From NCBI GenBank assembly GCA_965199235.1, contig CBDAQU010000002.1:1302001-1366000 (forward strand): DNA of 64,000 nucleotides, given 5' to 3'. A program made the translations under genes and the position numbers. The stretch comes from BOG-908 sp965199235. GTDB lineage: Bacteria > Pseudomonadota > Alphaproteobacteria > Acetobacterales > Acetobacteraceae. Position 1 is the stretch's first letter, and each line of letters opens with the position of its first letter. Positions 37,165-46,150 of this stretch are shown here, piece after piece. Under the pieces are notes generated by a model that was given only the letters and a program-made list of their open reading frames with translations, was not told the origin of the DNA and did not search any database.

Positions 37165-38642
37165 CTCCGGGCCAGCCTGGGCGCAACACCCCGAGCAATG
37201 CCTCCAAGCCGCGCACCGCGCCACGGTACCAAGCGGGAGGCGCCCTCGGACGCCAGCGACTTCGGACCCAAAACTTGGAGAAAATACGTGCCGAACCCTA
37301 CTGCTGCACCGCACAGCGTATTCCATTGATGTCCCGCGTCAGACAGTAGCCCGCGAAGATTGAACGCCTGGAATCCAATCAGCGAGACAGGGATCAGCAC
37401 AGCCTGCACCAACGCGCTGCGGTCTCGCGCGAACCATAAGATTTCTTTGCGATAGAGTGGATCGCCGCCGAAGCGAGCGCTGTGTCTGCCTGCCCGAGTC
37501 CCGATCGCGGCGTTAGCACCGGGATTGCTCGTCAAGCCGCGCCCGGCGGCCCACACGCTGAATCGAACCTACCCGGCTATCACCGCAGCGGAAAACAATA
37601 GATCGATCAGCACACCGAACGGCAGTGAAAATCTGCCATTCGGTAGCAGTCCTAAAAACAACCCGATGTATGGCCAGGGCAGGTTGGCCAGTGGCGCAAG
37701 CGGTCCGGCAGCCATCGTAAACAATTTGCCTTGGGTGACAAAGGCCAAAAATATGCCCAGAATAGTTGCGTAGCCGAGCCACCCCATGAGGCCAATCATG
37801 GCGCCGCGCGAGCGTGGGGTGAACCGCAATGTGACCCCGATCTCCAACGCTTTGCCGAAGCAGGCCGCCGCCAGCGTGACAGGAACGCCGATCACCATAG
37901 CAGCCAGGGTACCCGCCGCTTTGCCATAAAGCACCCCGAATGGTATCCCTGGCAGAAGCGGTGCACTAAGATAAATTGGATTTGCGGCTATTGGCGCCAG
38001 CATTTCGGCCAAGAACACAGCGCTCGGCGACACCGGATGACTGAACAACCATTCCCACATCGGGTATCGCCTGCGCCGGGTATCAAGCTCCAACCCCTCG
38101 CCCTGAAACGCCATCATGACAAACCAGATCAGCAAGGTCAGTGAGCCAAGTAGCGCTGCGAGGCTGCCCGCGCCCGGCAGCCCAACGAGTCCAGGTGCCG
38201 CCCGACCTCGAGACATCAGGCGGGCTGTGCCTTGACTTCTCACAGTCTGTCTCAAATGCGCTTCGATTGTTTGCGGATCACCTCCATTCCGCCGCGCGCT
38301 TCGCTCTGCCTCTATGCGATAGGCGCGGTCCGTCGTGCGTGTGGTATCGGAAACGGCGTCGATGAACCATCGGTCCACCACCACCCACCCGCGCCGCTCC
38401 GCTGCGGCAGCCTCGCCGGCGGTCACCGCACGTGTCAGCAAAAACGCCGACATGAGATGTACGAACGCCAACATCACGGCGACCACGACGAAGCCCAATT
38501 GGCTGAAATTTGTTCTCTTCGCCGCGCGATGCGCGAACAATTCTCGTTGCCGGCGCCTGCGTCCTGCCGCCCGCCTGTATGACGCCGCCAACAAGAGCCG
38601 GACCACCTTCCAGGTAGTCGGCGCCACGGGCAGTGCACTCAT
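37165..38642 (-). pseudogene. ABC-2 type exporter permease, frameshifted and truncated
   Basis: The frame from 38642 to 37569 encodes about 357 residues with several membrane segments (FSQLGFVVVAVMLAFVHLMS, LLGSLTLLIWFVMMAF). Homologous sequence then continues in a different frame as FGGDPLYRKEILWFARDRSA and CGAAVGFGTYFLQVLGPKSL, showing a frameshift near 37560. Recognisable sequence fades after ASEGA near 37240, where the DUF3489-like unit ends on the other strand. The missing part would hold the last membrane segments. The ATPase gene upstream is intact and overlaps this gene by four bases, so the pair was an exporter that has recently lost its permease. Confidence 0.78.
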
Positions 38643-39424
38643 GTCTGTGCTGGCCGCGCAGTCAGCTTTAGAAAGACGTCCTCCAACGTTGCACCGTCAT
38701 TCTCGGCGCTTAGCGTCGCAAGGGAGCCCTTCGTCACCACCTTTCCGTCATTGATGATCACTGCGTGAGAACACAGTTTGGCTACGTGATCCATTAGATG
38801 CGTCGAAAACAGAATGTTTGTGCCCCGCGAAGCAAGGTGCAGAATGAGATCGTAGAAGAGGTGAGTGGATTCGACGTCGAGCCCGTTAGTCGGTTCGTCC
38901 AAAACAAGCAGTTTCGGTTGATGCAGGATTGCCAGCAGCAGCCCGAGTTTCTTCTTCATGCCACGCGAGTAATCTTCGGCGAAATTGTCTAGGTCGTCGG
39001 CCAGGCGCAGCCGGGCGACTGCCGGCTCGAGTAGACTTAGCGTCTCCTTGGCGTCCAAACCGTGCATGGCGGCGCTGAGCGCCAGCGTCTCGCGTCCTGA
39101 CAGGTAGGAATAGAACACCGGCTCGTCCGGCAGGAAGCCGATCAGTCGCTTCACCGCAACCCGGTCCTCAAACGCGTCGAGGCCATCGATCCGCAATGAT
39201 CCTTTTGTTGCTTTTAGGATACCCATCAGAAGTCGGAACAACGTGGTTTTGCCCGCCCCATTCGGTCCAAGCAACCCGCACACTTGACCTGTGGGCACAT
39301 TGAACGAGATCTCCTGTAAGGCCGTCTTGGCGCCAAAGGACTTCGTGACGTTCACCAAGCTCACGAGGTCGCTAGTGCCGTCGCAAGCGGGTGCGACTAT
39401 GTCGTCTCCGGAAAGATCATGCAT
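38639..39424 (-). CDS. ABC transporter ATP-binding protein (ABC-2 exporter type)
   Basis: 261-residue ATPase with all expected motifs: Walker A GLLGPNGAGKTTLF, Q-loop region IGFLPDEPVFYSYLSGRETL, a signature-like YSRGMKKKLGLLLAI in place of LSGGQ, Walker B LLVLDEPTNGLD, and the switch histidine in LFSTHLMDH. The variant signature is normal for ABC-2 exporters. Its stop overlaps the start of the permease gene, now broken, by four bases. Its start overlaps the stop of a small upstream frame by eight bases. Confidence 0.9.
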   Translation of the reverse strand: MHDLSGDDIVAPACDGTSDLVSLVNVTKSFGAKTALQEISFNVPTGQVCGLLGPNGAGKTTLFRLLMGILKATKGSLRIDGLDAFEDRVAVKRLIGFLPDEPVFYSYLSGRETLALSAAMHGLDAKETLSLLEPAVARLRLADDLDNFAEDYSRGMKKKLGLLLAILHQPKLLVLDEPTNGLDVESTHLFYDLILHLASRGTNILFSTHLMDHVAKLCSHAVIINDGKVVTKGSLATLSAENDGATLEDVFLKLTARPAQT

Positions 39425-39734
39425 GACAAGGACGATTGCTCATCTTGGCATAATGCTCGTCATACAAGGCCCTCTTCAAGTCAGACACACCGGGTCGGTC
39501 CACGTTGGCCAACCCATACGAACCCGAATGTGAACGGCAGAGTGGGCAGTTGATGATGGTGCGGCTCGCGGCAGCCCTGGCTGTCGTGCTCACCACACGG
39601 GCGGCGATGTCCCAGACTTCGCGCCATGATCCCGGGGTGAGAGCGCTGCCATAGCTAGCCAGTGTTCCCCGGCCACCTAATCCAAATGTTCGCGCCACGA
39701 GAGGCTTGACTGAGGAAGACGCGCTGCACCTCAT
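39417..39734 (-). CDS. Possible small protein upstream of the ABC ATPase, unknown
   Basis: 105-residue frame with no recognised domain. It contains one CPLC motif (INCPLCRSHSG) and a charged C terminus. Its stop lies inside the sequence ATGCATGA, overlapping the ATPase start by eight bases, the kind of junction seen in translationally coupled genes. The start is uncertain and no strong ribosome site is seen. It may be an operon member or a chance frame. Confidence 0.35.
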   Translation of the reverse strand: MRCSASSSVKPLVARTFGLGGRGTLASYGSALTPGSWREVWDIAARVVSTTARAAASRTIINCPLCRSHSGSYGLANVDRPGVSDLKRALYDEHYAKMSNRPCHA

Positions 39735-39937
39735 GGACTCTTACTCGACAGCGCATCGTCATCCATAACGGTCGCCCCCGCGTAGCGCAGACGCAGCAGG
39801 ATATGCGAAAGGTCGCAATGGCCACAGGCGTATTGCGCATCCCCACAGCCTACAGCAGCAGCGGCGTGGCCAGGATCGACCCTCCGCCACCAGCCTCAGT
39901 GTCAGCCCGACCACCGCCCCCTGGGCCATGGCGGGGG

Positions 39938-40417
39938 TCAGCGAAGCGGTCTTCGTGTTATGCCGACGTGGGTGGAAGCGGGCTCCGAGGCAGGCTTGGC
40001 GGCTGGCGTCAGCCGATGTAGCAGCATGCCGGCGACCATGGCGGCGGTGAACACCGCCGTCGGCAGAAGACCCAGCGCAAGCGAGGCGATGGCGGGTCCG
40101 GGGCACAGCCCGGACAGGCCCCAGCCGACGCCGAAGATCGCGGAGCCGGTGACCAGCCGCCGGTCGATCGGCCAGATCCTCGGCCACGCAAACCGGGTGT
40201 CGAACAGCGGCGCCCTCATCCGTTGGGCCACCGCTTGCCCGAGCGCCGAGACCGCCACGGCGCCAGCAAGCACGAAGGCCAGGCTGGCGTTCCAGTCGCC
40301 GGTGACGTCGAGGAAGGCCCGCACCCGCGACGGATCGACCATGCCCGACACCGACAGGCCGAAGCCGAACACCAGCCCCGCCAGAAGCCCCGCTAGGATG
40401 CGCCACGCCCGGGTCAC
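39938..40417 (-). CDS. YeeE/YedE family sulfur-compound transporter, second subunit (DUF6691-like)
   Basis: 159-residue membrane protein with four to five hydrophobic segments. GLSGLCPGPAIASLALGL carries the conserved cysteine of the second repeat of YeeE/YedE proteins. The GTG start at 40417 overlaps the stop of the upstream half by four bases; the frame is open further upstream but reads antisense-like. Two short subunits replace the single long YeeE. Members take up thiosulfate or other sulfur compounds, and the cysteine is thought to relay the substrate. Confidence 0.85.
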   Translation of the reverse strand: MTRAWRILAGLLAGLVFGFGLSVSGMVDPSRVRAFLDVTGDWNASLAFVLAGAVAVSALGQAVAQRMRAPLFDTRFAWPRIWPIDRRLVTGSAIFGVGWGLSGLCPGPAIASLALGLLPTAVFTAAMVAGMLLHRLTPAAKPASEPASTHVGITRRPLR

Positions 40418-40833
40418 GACAGGCCCGCACGCCGCATGACGTAGACGGTGATCACGGCGGTCAGCATGAAGGTCGCCACTGCCACGATCGACCGGGGCGA
40501 CAGCCGTGCGAGGCCGACCACCCCGTGGCCGCTGGTGCAGCCGGAGCCCAGCCGCGTGCCGAACCCGACCAGAAGCCCGGCGAGCGCCATCAAGACCAGA
40601 GAGCCGGACGCCCTGGACTGCGGCCAAGCACCGAAAGCCGCGCGGAACAGCAACGGCCCCAGCACCAAGCCCAGCGCGAAGGCCGTGTTCACGGCCACGC
40701 GCCCGGGGTCACGTCCAGCCAGCCCGTCTATAACGCCGCTGATCCCCGCCACGCGGCCGTCGGCGACGAGGAAGATCGTCGCCGCGAGCCCGATCAGGAG
40801 GCCGCCCGCAAGAGAGGGAAGATAGGGCGTCAT
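40414..40833 (-). CDS. YeeE/YedE family sulfur-compound transporter, first subunit
   Basis: 139-residue inner-membrane protein with the hallmark GTRLGSGCTSGHGVVGLARL, whose cysteine and histidine lie in the transport path of YeeE-type thiosulfate carriers. Membrane segments flank it on both sides. It overlaps the second subunit by four bases (GTGA), so the two are made together. No sulfurtransferase or ArsR-type regulator gene, often found next to such pairs, is seen here. Confidence 0.88.
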   Translation of the reverse strand: MTPYLPSLAGGLLIGLAATIFLVADGRVAGISGVIDGLAGRDPGRVAVNTAFALGLVLGPLLFRAAFGAWPQSRASGSLVLMALAGLLVGFGTRLGSGCTSGHGVVGLARLSPRSIVAVATFMLTAVITVYVMRRAGLS

Positions 40834-41002
40834 CAGACCTCCTCGCAGCAGAAGATAGCGTGAGTGGTAAACACCTCTCAGGCGCTAAGAGCCACTGCCA
40901 TGAAGTTTCGTACAAGGGTGTGAGGTGTTCCCTTTCCGATAGGCGAGTGCCAGCCGAGCTGTCGGCGCTTGGCCCTTGATCTCACAAAAGACCACGCCAG
41001 CG

Positions 41003-41343
41003 GGCATTGTCACGTTAACTGGCGGTCTGCGACGGCCTGGGCAAAGGTGGTGAGATGAAGAAGCCGCCAGACCCGCACCATCGTCACCGCTTCCCGGCGG
41101 ACCTATCAGCCACGCGGTATGGCTCTATCACGTGTTCAGCCTGAGCTTTCGGGGTGTCGAGTTTCTTCTGGCCGAGCGCGGTGTCATCGTCTCATACGGC
41201 AGCATCCGCCGGTGGTGCCTGAAGTTTGGCTCCGCCTTCGCGGCAGTCTTCGCCGCCGCCCTCGGCCCGGTGACAAGTGGAACCTCGACGAGGTGTTTAT
41301 CCGCATTCAGGGTGAGGTGCGCTATCTCTGGCGCGGCTCGTAG
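41003..41343 (+). mobile_element. IS6-family insertion sequence remnant, left half
   Basis: Left end of the same element as at 21284-21998. It begins with the terminal repeat GGCATTGTCACGTTAAC (41003-41019). The transposase N terminus appears as KKPPDPHHRHRFPAD in one frame, continues after a frameshift as SLSFRGVEFLLAERGVIVSY, then after another shift as GDKWNLDEVFIRIQGEVRYL. It ends abruptly near 41343, so the catalytic core and right end are gone. Confidence 0.82.
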
Positions 41344-41496
41344 GAGTGGTACAACAGTAGCGTCGCGACGATAACTGGTTCGGTAAACACCATTCTTGCT
41401 CCTCGGCGACCTCTTGCTCCTCGGCGACAATCCTGTTGCCGACGCATGTTTGTCCCATAGACTTACCCGAGGTGCTGCAGTGCTCTCGCTTGGGTA

Positions 41497-42600
41497 TCAT
41501 GCATTGAAGAAGCGTTTGAAATGGGAGATCACGAGGCCGGGCTGTTCCTCTGGGATCAAATGGCCGCATGGCAACGCTTCGCCCACAACCGGCCCGTTTG
41601 CCTTTTGCCGCCAAGTAGCGAGTACATCCCATAACTGGCCGACCGTCCCCTTCGCGCCCCAGAGTGCCAGGAGCGGAGCCTGGATCTTGCGCCCGGCTCT
41701 GTCGTCAGCCCTGTCCATATCGAGGTCGATACCCGCCGCAGCCCGGTAGTCCTCACACACCGCGCGGATCGTCCCCCTGCAACAGTAAGTGCGGATATAC
41801 TCCGCCATCGCCTCGGGTGTAACCGCGCCCGGCGTCTTACCCTGCACGGCTAGATGGTCGCGCAAATAGAAGCCAGGGTCCAGACCGATGAGGTGTTCCG
41901 GCATCGGCGCAGGCTGGATCTGCAGGAACCACCACACATACCGCGTCGCAAACTCCTTGTTGGTATCGTTGTACATCGTCAGCGTCGGCGCCACATCCAG
42001 CACGGCGGCCTTTTCGACCGCGCCAGGATGATCCAGGCACAGACGGTGCACAACACGGCCCCCGCGGTCGTGGCCCGCCACCATGAAGGATGAATGCCCG
42101 AGTTGCTGCATGACATCGACCATGTCCTGCGCCATGGCGCGGAACGAGTAGTTGCGGCTCTCTGTGCTGTAGCCGGGCTTGGACGAGTCGCCGTAGCCGC
42201 GCAGATCCGGCAAAACTACCCTATACCCAGCGTCCACCAGGGCTGGAGCTACCTTATGCCAGGTGACGAGCGTCTCAGGATGGCCGTGAATCAGGAGCAG
42301 CGGCTGGCCGCGCCCCATGCTCAGCGTGTGAATGATCGCGCCGCTTGTCTGAATTTCCTGTGATTGAAAACCAGGGAACAAGGCTTCGCGTACGCCGGTG
42401 GGCTGTGCCGGAGGTGCTTCGGGCAGGTCTTGACCAATCGCGGGAGCTGGCCGAGGACTCGGCAGCTCACGCTCGAGGTTCTCCGCAGTCGGTGCAGGCG
42501 CTGTCTGCGCCCGTGCCCGTGCAGCTAATGCCGTAAAAAACGTCGTTACTCCGACCGCGACGGCCGTTCGCCGCCCGATGCCCGATGTCATGGTCGTCAT
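41497..42600 (-). CDS. Exported haloacetate dehalogenase-like alpha/beta hydrolase
   Basis: 367-residue alpha/beta hydrolase. The N terminus contains GIGRRTAVAVGVTTFFTALA, a Tat-type signal with twin arginine, ending near ARAQ, so it is probably exported folded. The mature enzyme has HGHPETLVTWHKVAPAL, the nucleophile elbow GHDRGGRV with Asp178, WWFLQIQPAPMPEHLIG and LPCGHLIPEEQPG with the catalytic histidine. These are the landmarks of fluoroacetate/haloacetate dehalogenases. Export is unusual for that family, so the substrate may differ. An alternative ATG is at 42591. It diverges from the YoaK-like gene. Confidence 0.85.
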   Translation of the reverse strand: MTTMTSGIGRRTAVAVGVTTFFTALAARARAQTAPAPTAENLERELPSPRPAPAIGQDLPEAPPAQPTGVREALFPGFQSQEIQTSGAIIHTLSMGRGQPLLLIHGHPETLVTWHKVAPALVDAGYRVVLPDLRGYGDSSKPGYSTESRNYSFRAMAQDMVDVMQQLGHSSFMVAGHDRGGRVVHRLCLDHPGAVEKAAVLDVAPTLTMYNDTNKEFATRYVWWFLQIQPAPMPEHLIGLDPGFYLRDHLAVQGKTPGAVTPEAMAEYIRTYCCRGTIRAVCEDYRAAAGIDLDMDRADDRAGRKIQAPLLALWGAKGTVGQLWDVLATWRQKANGPVVGEALPCGHLIPEEQPGLVISHFKRFFNA

Positions 42601-42711
42601 CCTCTATCAAGCCATCCTCCTTGAACACAGCTTGCAAACGGTGGTTCACTTGAGCCGGCATCTGGTCCCGGTCTCGTCTATGCGCGCATTGAAGGCCCCC
42701 TCTCGAACGGC

Positions 42712-43404
42712 ATGACTACCACCACGCACACTGGCCAACGCGTTTCCGCTGTTGCCGCGAGCGCCCTGATTACGGCTGCCGGCGGAGCGCTCGATGCGTG
42801 GGTATACCTTGCGCACGGACATGTGTTTGCAAACGCCCAGACGGGCAACGTCGCACTGATGATGATTGCTGTGGCCGATCGTCATTTTGCACAAGCAGGC
42901 AGTCATTTGACCTCTCTTGCAGCCTTTGTCGCCGGGATATTCATCTCGCGGCAGACAGGCGACCTGCTCAAACGGATGGTTCTTAATTCGCGTGACGTTC
43001 GATTAGCCGCGGAGTGCGTGTTTCTGACGGTGCTTGGGTTCGCCGCGAACGCCTTGTCTGACCACGCCATAGTAGCCTTGGTCGGCTTTATCGCAGGACT
43101 TCAGATCACCAGCCTGTCCCACATCGGTGCTTGGTCGTTCAACACGGGCATGACGACCGGCAACCTGCGCGGGGCTTTGAGTGCCTTCAGCAAGGCGCTC
43201 ACAGGCTCGGGGGAGGAGTGGCCCCATGCGCTGGTGATGGCGGCACTATGCATCGCATTCGGCGTCGGCGCTCTGGCCGGAGCCTGGCTTACACCACGCC
43301 TGGAACAATGGACGGTGCTGCCGATTGCTGGCCTGGTTGCTGCGACGATCGCCGCGGCACCAAGGGGGCTGGACCCGATTCCAGAGTGGAAGAATTTGCA
43401 GTAA
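42712..43404 (+). CDS. YoaK/DUF1275 family membrane protein
   Basis: 230-residue inner-membrane protein with about six hydrophobic segments. AGGALDAWVYLAHGHVFANA and QTGNVALMMIAVADRHF match the DUF1275 pattern GxxDaxxYlxxghvFanaqTGN. The second half repeats a similar motif (HIGAWSFNTGMTTGNLRGAL). The molecular function of the family is not established. Divergent from the dehalogenase-like gene, about 110 bases apart. Confidence 0.9.
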   Translation: MTTTTHTGQRVSAVAASALITAAGGALDAWVYLAHGHVFANAQTGNVALMMIAVADRHFAQAGSHLTSLAAFVAGIFISRQTGDLLKRMVLNSRDVRLAAECVFLTVLGFAANALSDHAIVALVGFIAGLQITSLSHIGAWSFNTGMTTGNLRGALSAFSKALTGSGEEWPHALVMAALCIAFGVGALAGAWLTPRLEQWTVLPIAGLVAATIAAAPRGLDPIPEWKNLQ

Positions 43405-43504
43405 CCAAATGCCGACAACTCCTGGCCACTCCTAATCAGGAGACCATCATAGAAACCAACATCGTCATCGTACAAGCTGCGAGACGAACTTCAGATTCGA
43501 GACA

Positions 43505-44314
43505 CTAATTGACGTTCGTCCAGGGCGCCCGGCGCTGCCATTTCTTCCACGTATGTAACGTCGTGACAATGTCATGAATGTTGATCATGCCATATCTTGC
43601 GAGCGTGGAATCGAGTGCAGCTTGGGCCTTGTCCAAGTCGTATCCGCCGCCCATTGGTTTCAAATGACTGATTCTGACAGCGTCGATCAAGCCGAACCTG
43701 TCAGTCGGTGATTTTTCCTGACTTCAAATCACGCAGTCCTCCCAGCCCATAGAACCTTCGGTCAGAGGAAATACTATGCTCCTGAAAGCCGGGCTTACTA
43801 ACATACAAGGGCCATTCGCAATGAATAAGGTCGACCGCGCCATGAGGTGAGGCAGGCCAAATGTATAGGGAAAGTTAGCGTACGAATCGATTGTATGGGC
43901 TGGCTGCGACAGGGCGAATCCGGCCAAATGAGTTAGGTTGACAAGGTCTTGCATTGTGTTGATCCAAAACTCGCAGTCATCGTCGACTACAAGTATATAG
44001 GCGTGGCTCGGCAGAGACGTAACGATCTTGTTGAGGATGTCGTTGCGTGTGCCTCTCCCTGACCCGATGGTGTATTCCTTCAATCCAACGGGAGCTGAGT
44101 CAAGCGACCAAAGGTGTACACCATAGTTGAATCTCAATGCCTGTTCGACGTATTTGCTGACGCAAGCACTGTTTGTTGAACTGTAGGCCCCGATAACTTC
44201 GACGGGGATGGCGTGCAATGGGCTGCGGTAGGAAAGTCTTGGGAGTAGAGACTCGGTTTTGGCTGCCGCCATTTTGAGAACTTGCTTGAATGGCACTGCG
44301 GTAACTCCCGTCAT
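43505..44314 (-). pseudogene. Glycosyltransferase-like protein interrupted by an in-frame TGA
   Basis: The frame from 44314 encodes 196 residues to a TGA at about 43726-43724, and the same frame continues without shift to 43505. The upstream part has a GT-A-like core: VEVIGAYSSTNSACVSKYVE, then ILVVDDDCEFWINTMQDL (acid cluster) and GSMGWEDCVI. The downstream part, FGLIDAVRISHLKPMGGGYD, is the usual C-terminal motif of such transferases. The stop replaces what is probably tryptophan (TGG to TGA), so this looks like a single recent nonsense mutation. The sugar specificity is unknown. Confidence 0.72.
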
Positions 44315-44737
44315 GGACTACGAATTTGCCGCGGCGTAAGTAGACTATGACCGAGGCTTTCGCCATACCGTTCGGCGAGCAGCTTGCCGACCTCGCCCCG
44401 TAATTGCGCCCCCAAACCAAGAGCAAGTCCCTCCTTCTTGCACAAAACATAGATAAAGGTTTTTTGGTCCTATTTGCAAAAAGGACTGCTTGCCTTTCAC
44501 GAGTCAGACTCACCCCAGTTTGTATTGAGAGCCTGATCTTCCGGCTGCCAGACGCGATCAGGCCCCAGCAGGCTGCGGAAGAACTCGGAACGAGCCCTGC
44601 TATCAACGTCGGCTGTTTGCGGTGGCTCAGCATGCCGGTTTGAGCGTCACCGACCCTCCGAGGCGCCGCCAGTGCAACGGTGAAATCCGGGCCGGTGAGA
44701 TAGGTGCGTCCGTCGGCGAGCGCCGCCCCGACCACGC
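44315..44737. other. Gap with no supported gene
   Basis: About 420 bases between the interrupted glycosyltransferase and the end of the aspartyl protease-like gene. Base composition is lower in GC than in the core genes. Open frames here overlap or run antisense to neighbours and have no recognisable product. Confidence 0.35.
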
Positions 44738-45616
44738 TCAGTTTGCCGGAGTCCTCGTTGCGGTGGCTGGCCGAAACCAGGATCGACCCTGTCTCAGGTC
44801 GAGCGTGACATCCCATCGGCCAAGCACGTCCTGACCGACATCGCCGTCCATGATGAGGTTGCTCACGCGCCCGGCGCCCTTGACCGGGATGCCTCCGACC
44901 AGCGCAAACTCGGCTGCCTGCCGGTTCCTGTCGCCCGCTGACAAGCCGAGCAGCGGCGCCAGGTGCGCGCCCACCAAAATCGGGCCAAGATTGCCGATGT
45001 CGAGCTCCATCCAGGCCTGCCCGGCAGACGTGCTGACGGCGGAGTCGACGCTGAGCGCGACACCTTCGACGTCCCGAACAAGGCGGACCGGCACCTCGAG
45101 GGCGCCGTCGATTCGATGCCGTAGGCTCGACGGCGTCTCCACGACGAGTTCATGCGCGACCGGCCTGATGGTGATCGTCTGGCCTGCAAATGCATCCAGC
45201 GCGAGTAGGCCCGACAGCGTGGGCACGCCAGGTCCGATCAACGGGCCGAGATCGAGCACGGAAGCAATCGGGATCGTGAAGGGCCTTACAGAGATGCTCA
45301 GGCGCAAATCGTCGCAGCGTTGCGTGTCCAGGCGTTCACCGGTCGCGCGGAACCCAGTCAGCTGTCCCCAAGGGTGACAACCGGCAAGCCTGGCCGTCGC
45401 TGGCGTTATCGTTGTGACCCCTGCACCAGTGTCGAAAAGGTAGAGGCCTTCATGGCCCGCGACCGTCGCCCTCAAGCCCGTAGCGCCCTTGGGCAACCTG
45501 ATCGTCGAAATCACCAGCGGTGCAGGCGGCGGAGCCGCACCAGCGATAGCACTTACAGGACCGATGAAACAGACGAGGCTCCAAATCAGCCAGCCACCGT
45601 GCAACCGAACGTTCAC
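44738..45616 (-). CDS. Exported retropepsin-like aspartyl protease
   Basis: 292-residue protein with a signal peptide (WLIWSLVCFIGPVSAIAGA). The mature part has LYLFDTGAGVTTITPATARL, with Asp62 in the DTG motif of retropepsin-like proteases. A second, weaker lobe has AWMELDIGNLGPILVGAHLA with DIG in place of DTG, so the site may be made of two lobes in one chain. GDVGQDVLGRWDVTLDLRQG near the C terminus is typical for this bacterial family. It is likely periplasmic. Substrate and partners are unknown. Confidence 0.82.
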   Translation of the reverse strand: MNVRLHGGWLIWSLVCFIGPVSAIAGAAPPPAPLVISTIRLPKGATGLRATVAGHEGLYLFDTGAGVTTITPATARLAGCHPWGQLTGFRATGERLDTQRCDDLRLSISVRPFTIPIASVLDLGPLIGPGVPTLSGLLALDAFAGQTITIRPVAHELVVETPSSLRHRIDGALEVPVRLVRDVEGVALSVDSAVSTSAGQAWMELDIGNLGPILVGAHLAPLLGLSAGDRNRQAAEFALVGGIPVKGAGRVSNLIMDGDVGQDVLGRWDVTLDLRQGRSWFRPATATRTPAN

Positions 45617-45644
45617 CGCAAGCGCTCCGAACTGTCTCGCAGCC

Positions 45645-45759
45645 TAGAGCAATGTCATGCAGACTGGAATAGTCGGCGTGACGAAATTGCTCGTCAAAAC
45701 AAGGGCTAGACCGGTTTGAGGTCCGCCTACTCGCGGACACTCTGCGTGAAACCGGTCTA
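45645..45759 (+). repeat. Palindromic intergenic repeat, copy 1
   Basis: About 115 bases nearly identical to 52639-52753. The 3' part can fold into a nested hairpin: outer stem TAGACCGGTTT (45707-45717) with AAACCGGTCTA (45749-45759), inner stem GTCCGC (45721-45726) with GCGGAC (45733-45738). It lies between an aspartyl protease gene and tRNA-Glu. Confidence 0.85.
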
Positions 45760-45867
45760 ATATCGCCCGGCGTTCATGACAGACGGGATTATAGGTCTCG
45801 ACAACGGCCGTGTGCCGCCAGCACGCAGACCAGCTTGTTAGCCGGCTAACTGTCCGCGGGTGCACTC

Positions 45868-45943
45868 TGGCGTCCCGTAGGGGATTCGAACCCCTGTTAG
45901 CGCCGTGAGAGGGCGCTGTCCTAGGCCTCTAGACGAACGGGAC
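45868..45943 (-). tRNA. tRNA-Glu (anticodon CTC)
   Basis: The minus strand folds as a 76-base cloverleaf with acceptor stem GTCCCGT/ACGGGAC. The anticodon loop CCCTCTCAC contains CTC, and the T arm GGGGTTCGAATCCCC is standard. The CCA end is encoded (TGG at 45868-45870 on the plus strand). Confidence 0.95.
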
Positions 45944-46150
45944 AATGTGGCCGGCGCATCTCCTAGGGCAGCCCGAACCGGCTTGCAACACCTCGGGCGA
46001 CCGGGCCTTCGGGCCGGCAGACCGTTGCGTAGCCCTTGATACTCGGGGTAACCACAGGCACGTTCCGCCGCGCCAGTCCTGGGGTGGCGGCCCGGCCTCG
46101 TGCTCAGGCACCAGTTCAGCCCTTTGAGTAAGCCGTTCCGAGGAGGCGTC

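Noticed and set aside
43724..43726. TGA in the glycosyltransferase considered as a selenocysteine codon
   Set aside because: The expected residue is tryptophan, no stem-loop of selenocysteine-insertion type is apparent just downstream, and neighbouring genes show decay.
44100..44816. 238-codon minus-strand frame across the gap and the ends of both neighbours
   Set aside because: Overlaps the glycosyltransferase start and the aspartyl protease end in a different frame. Composition is unlike a protein and no motif is seen.
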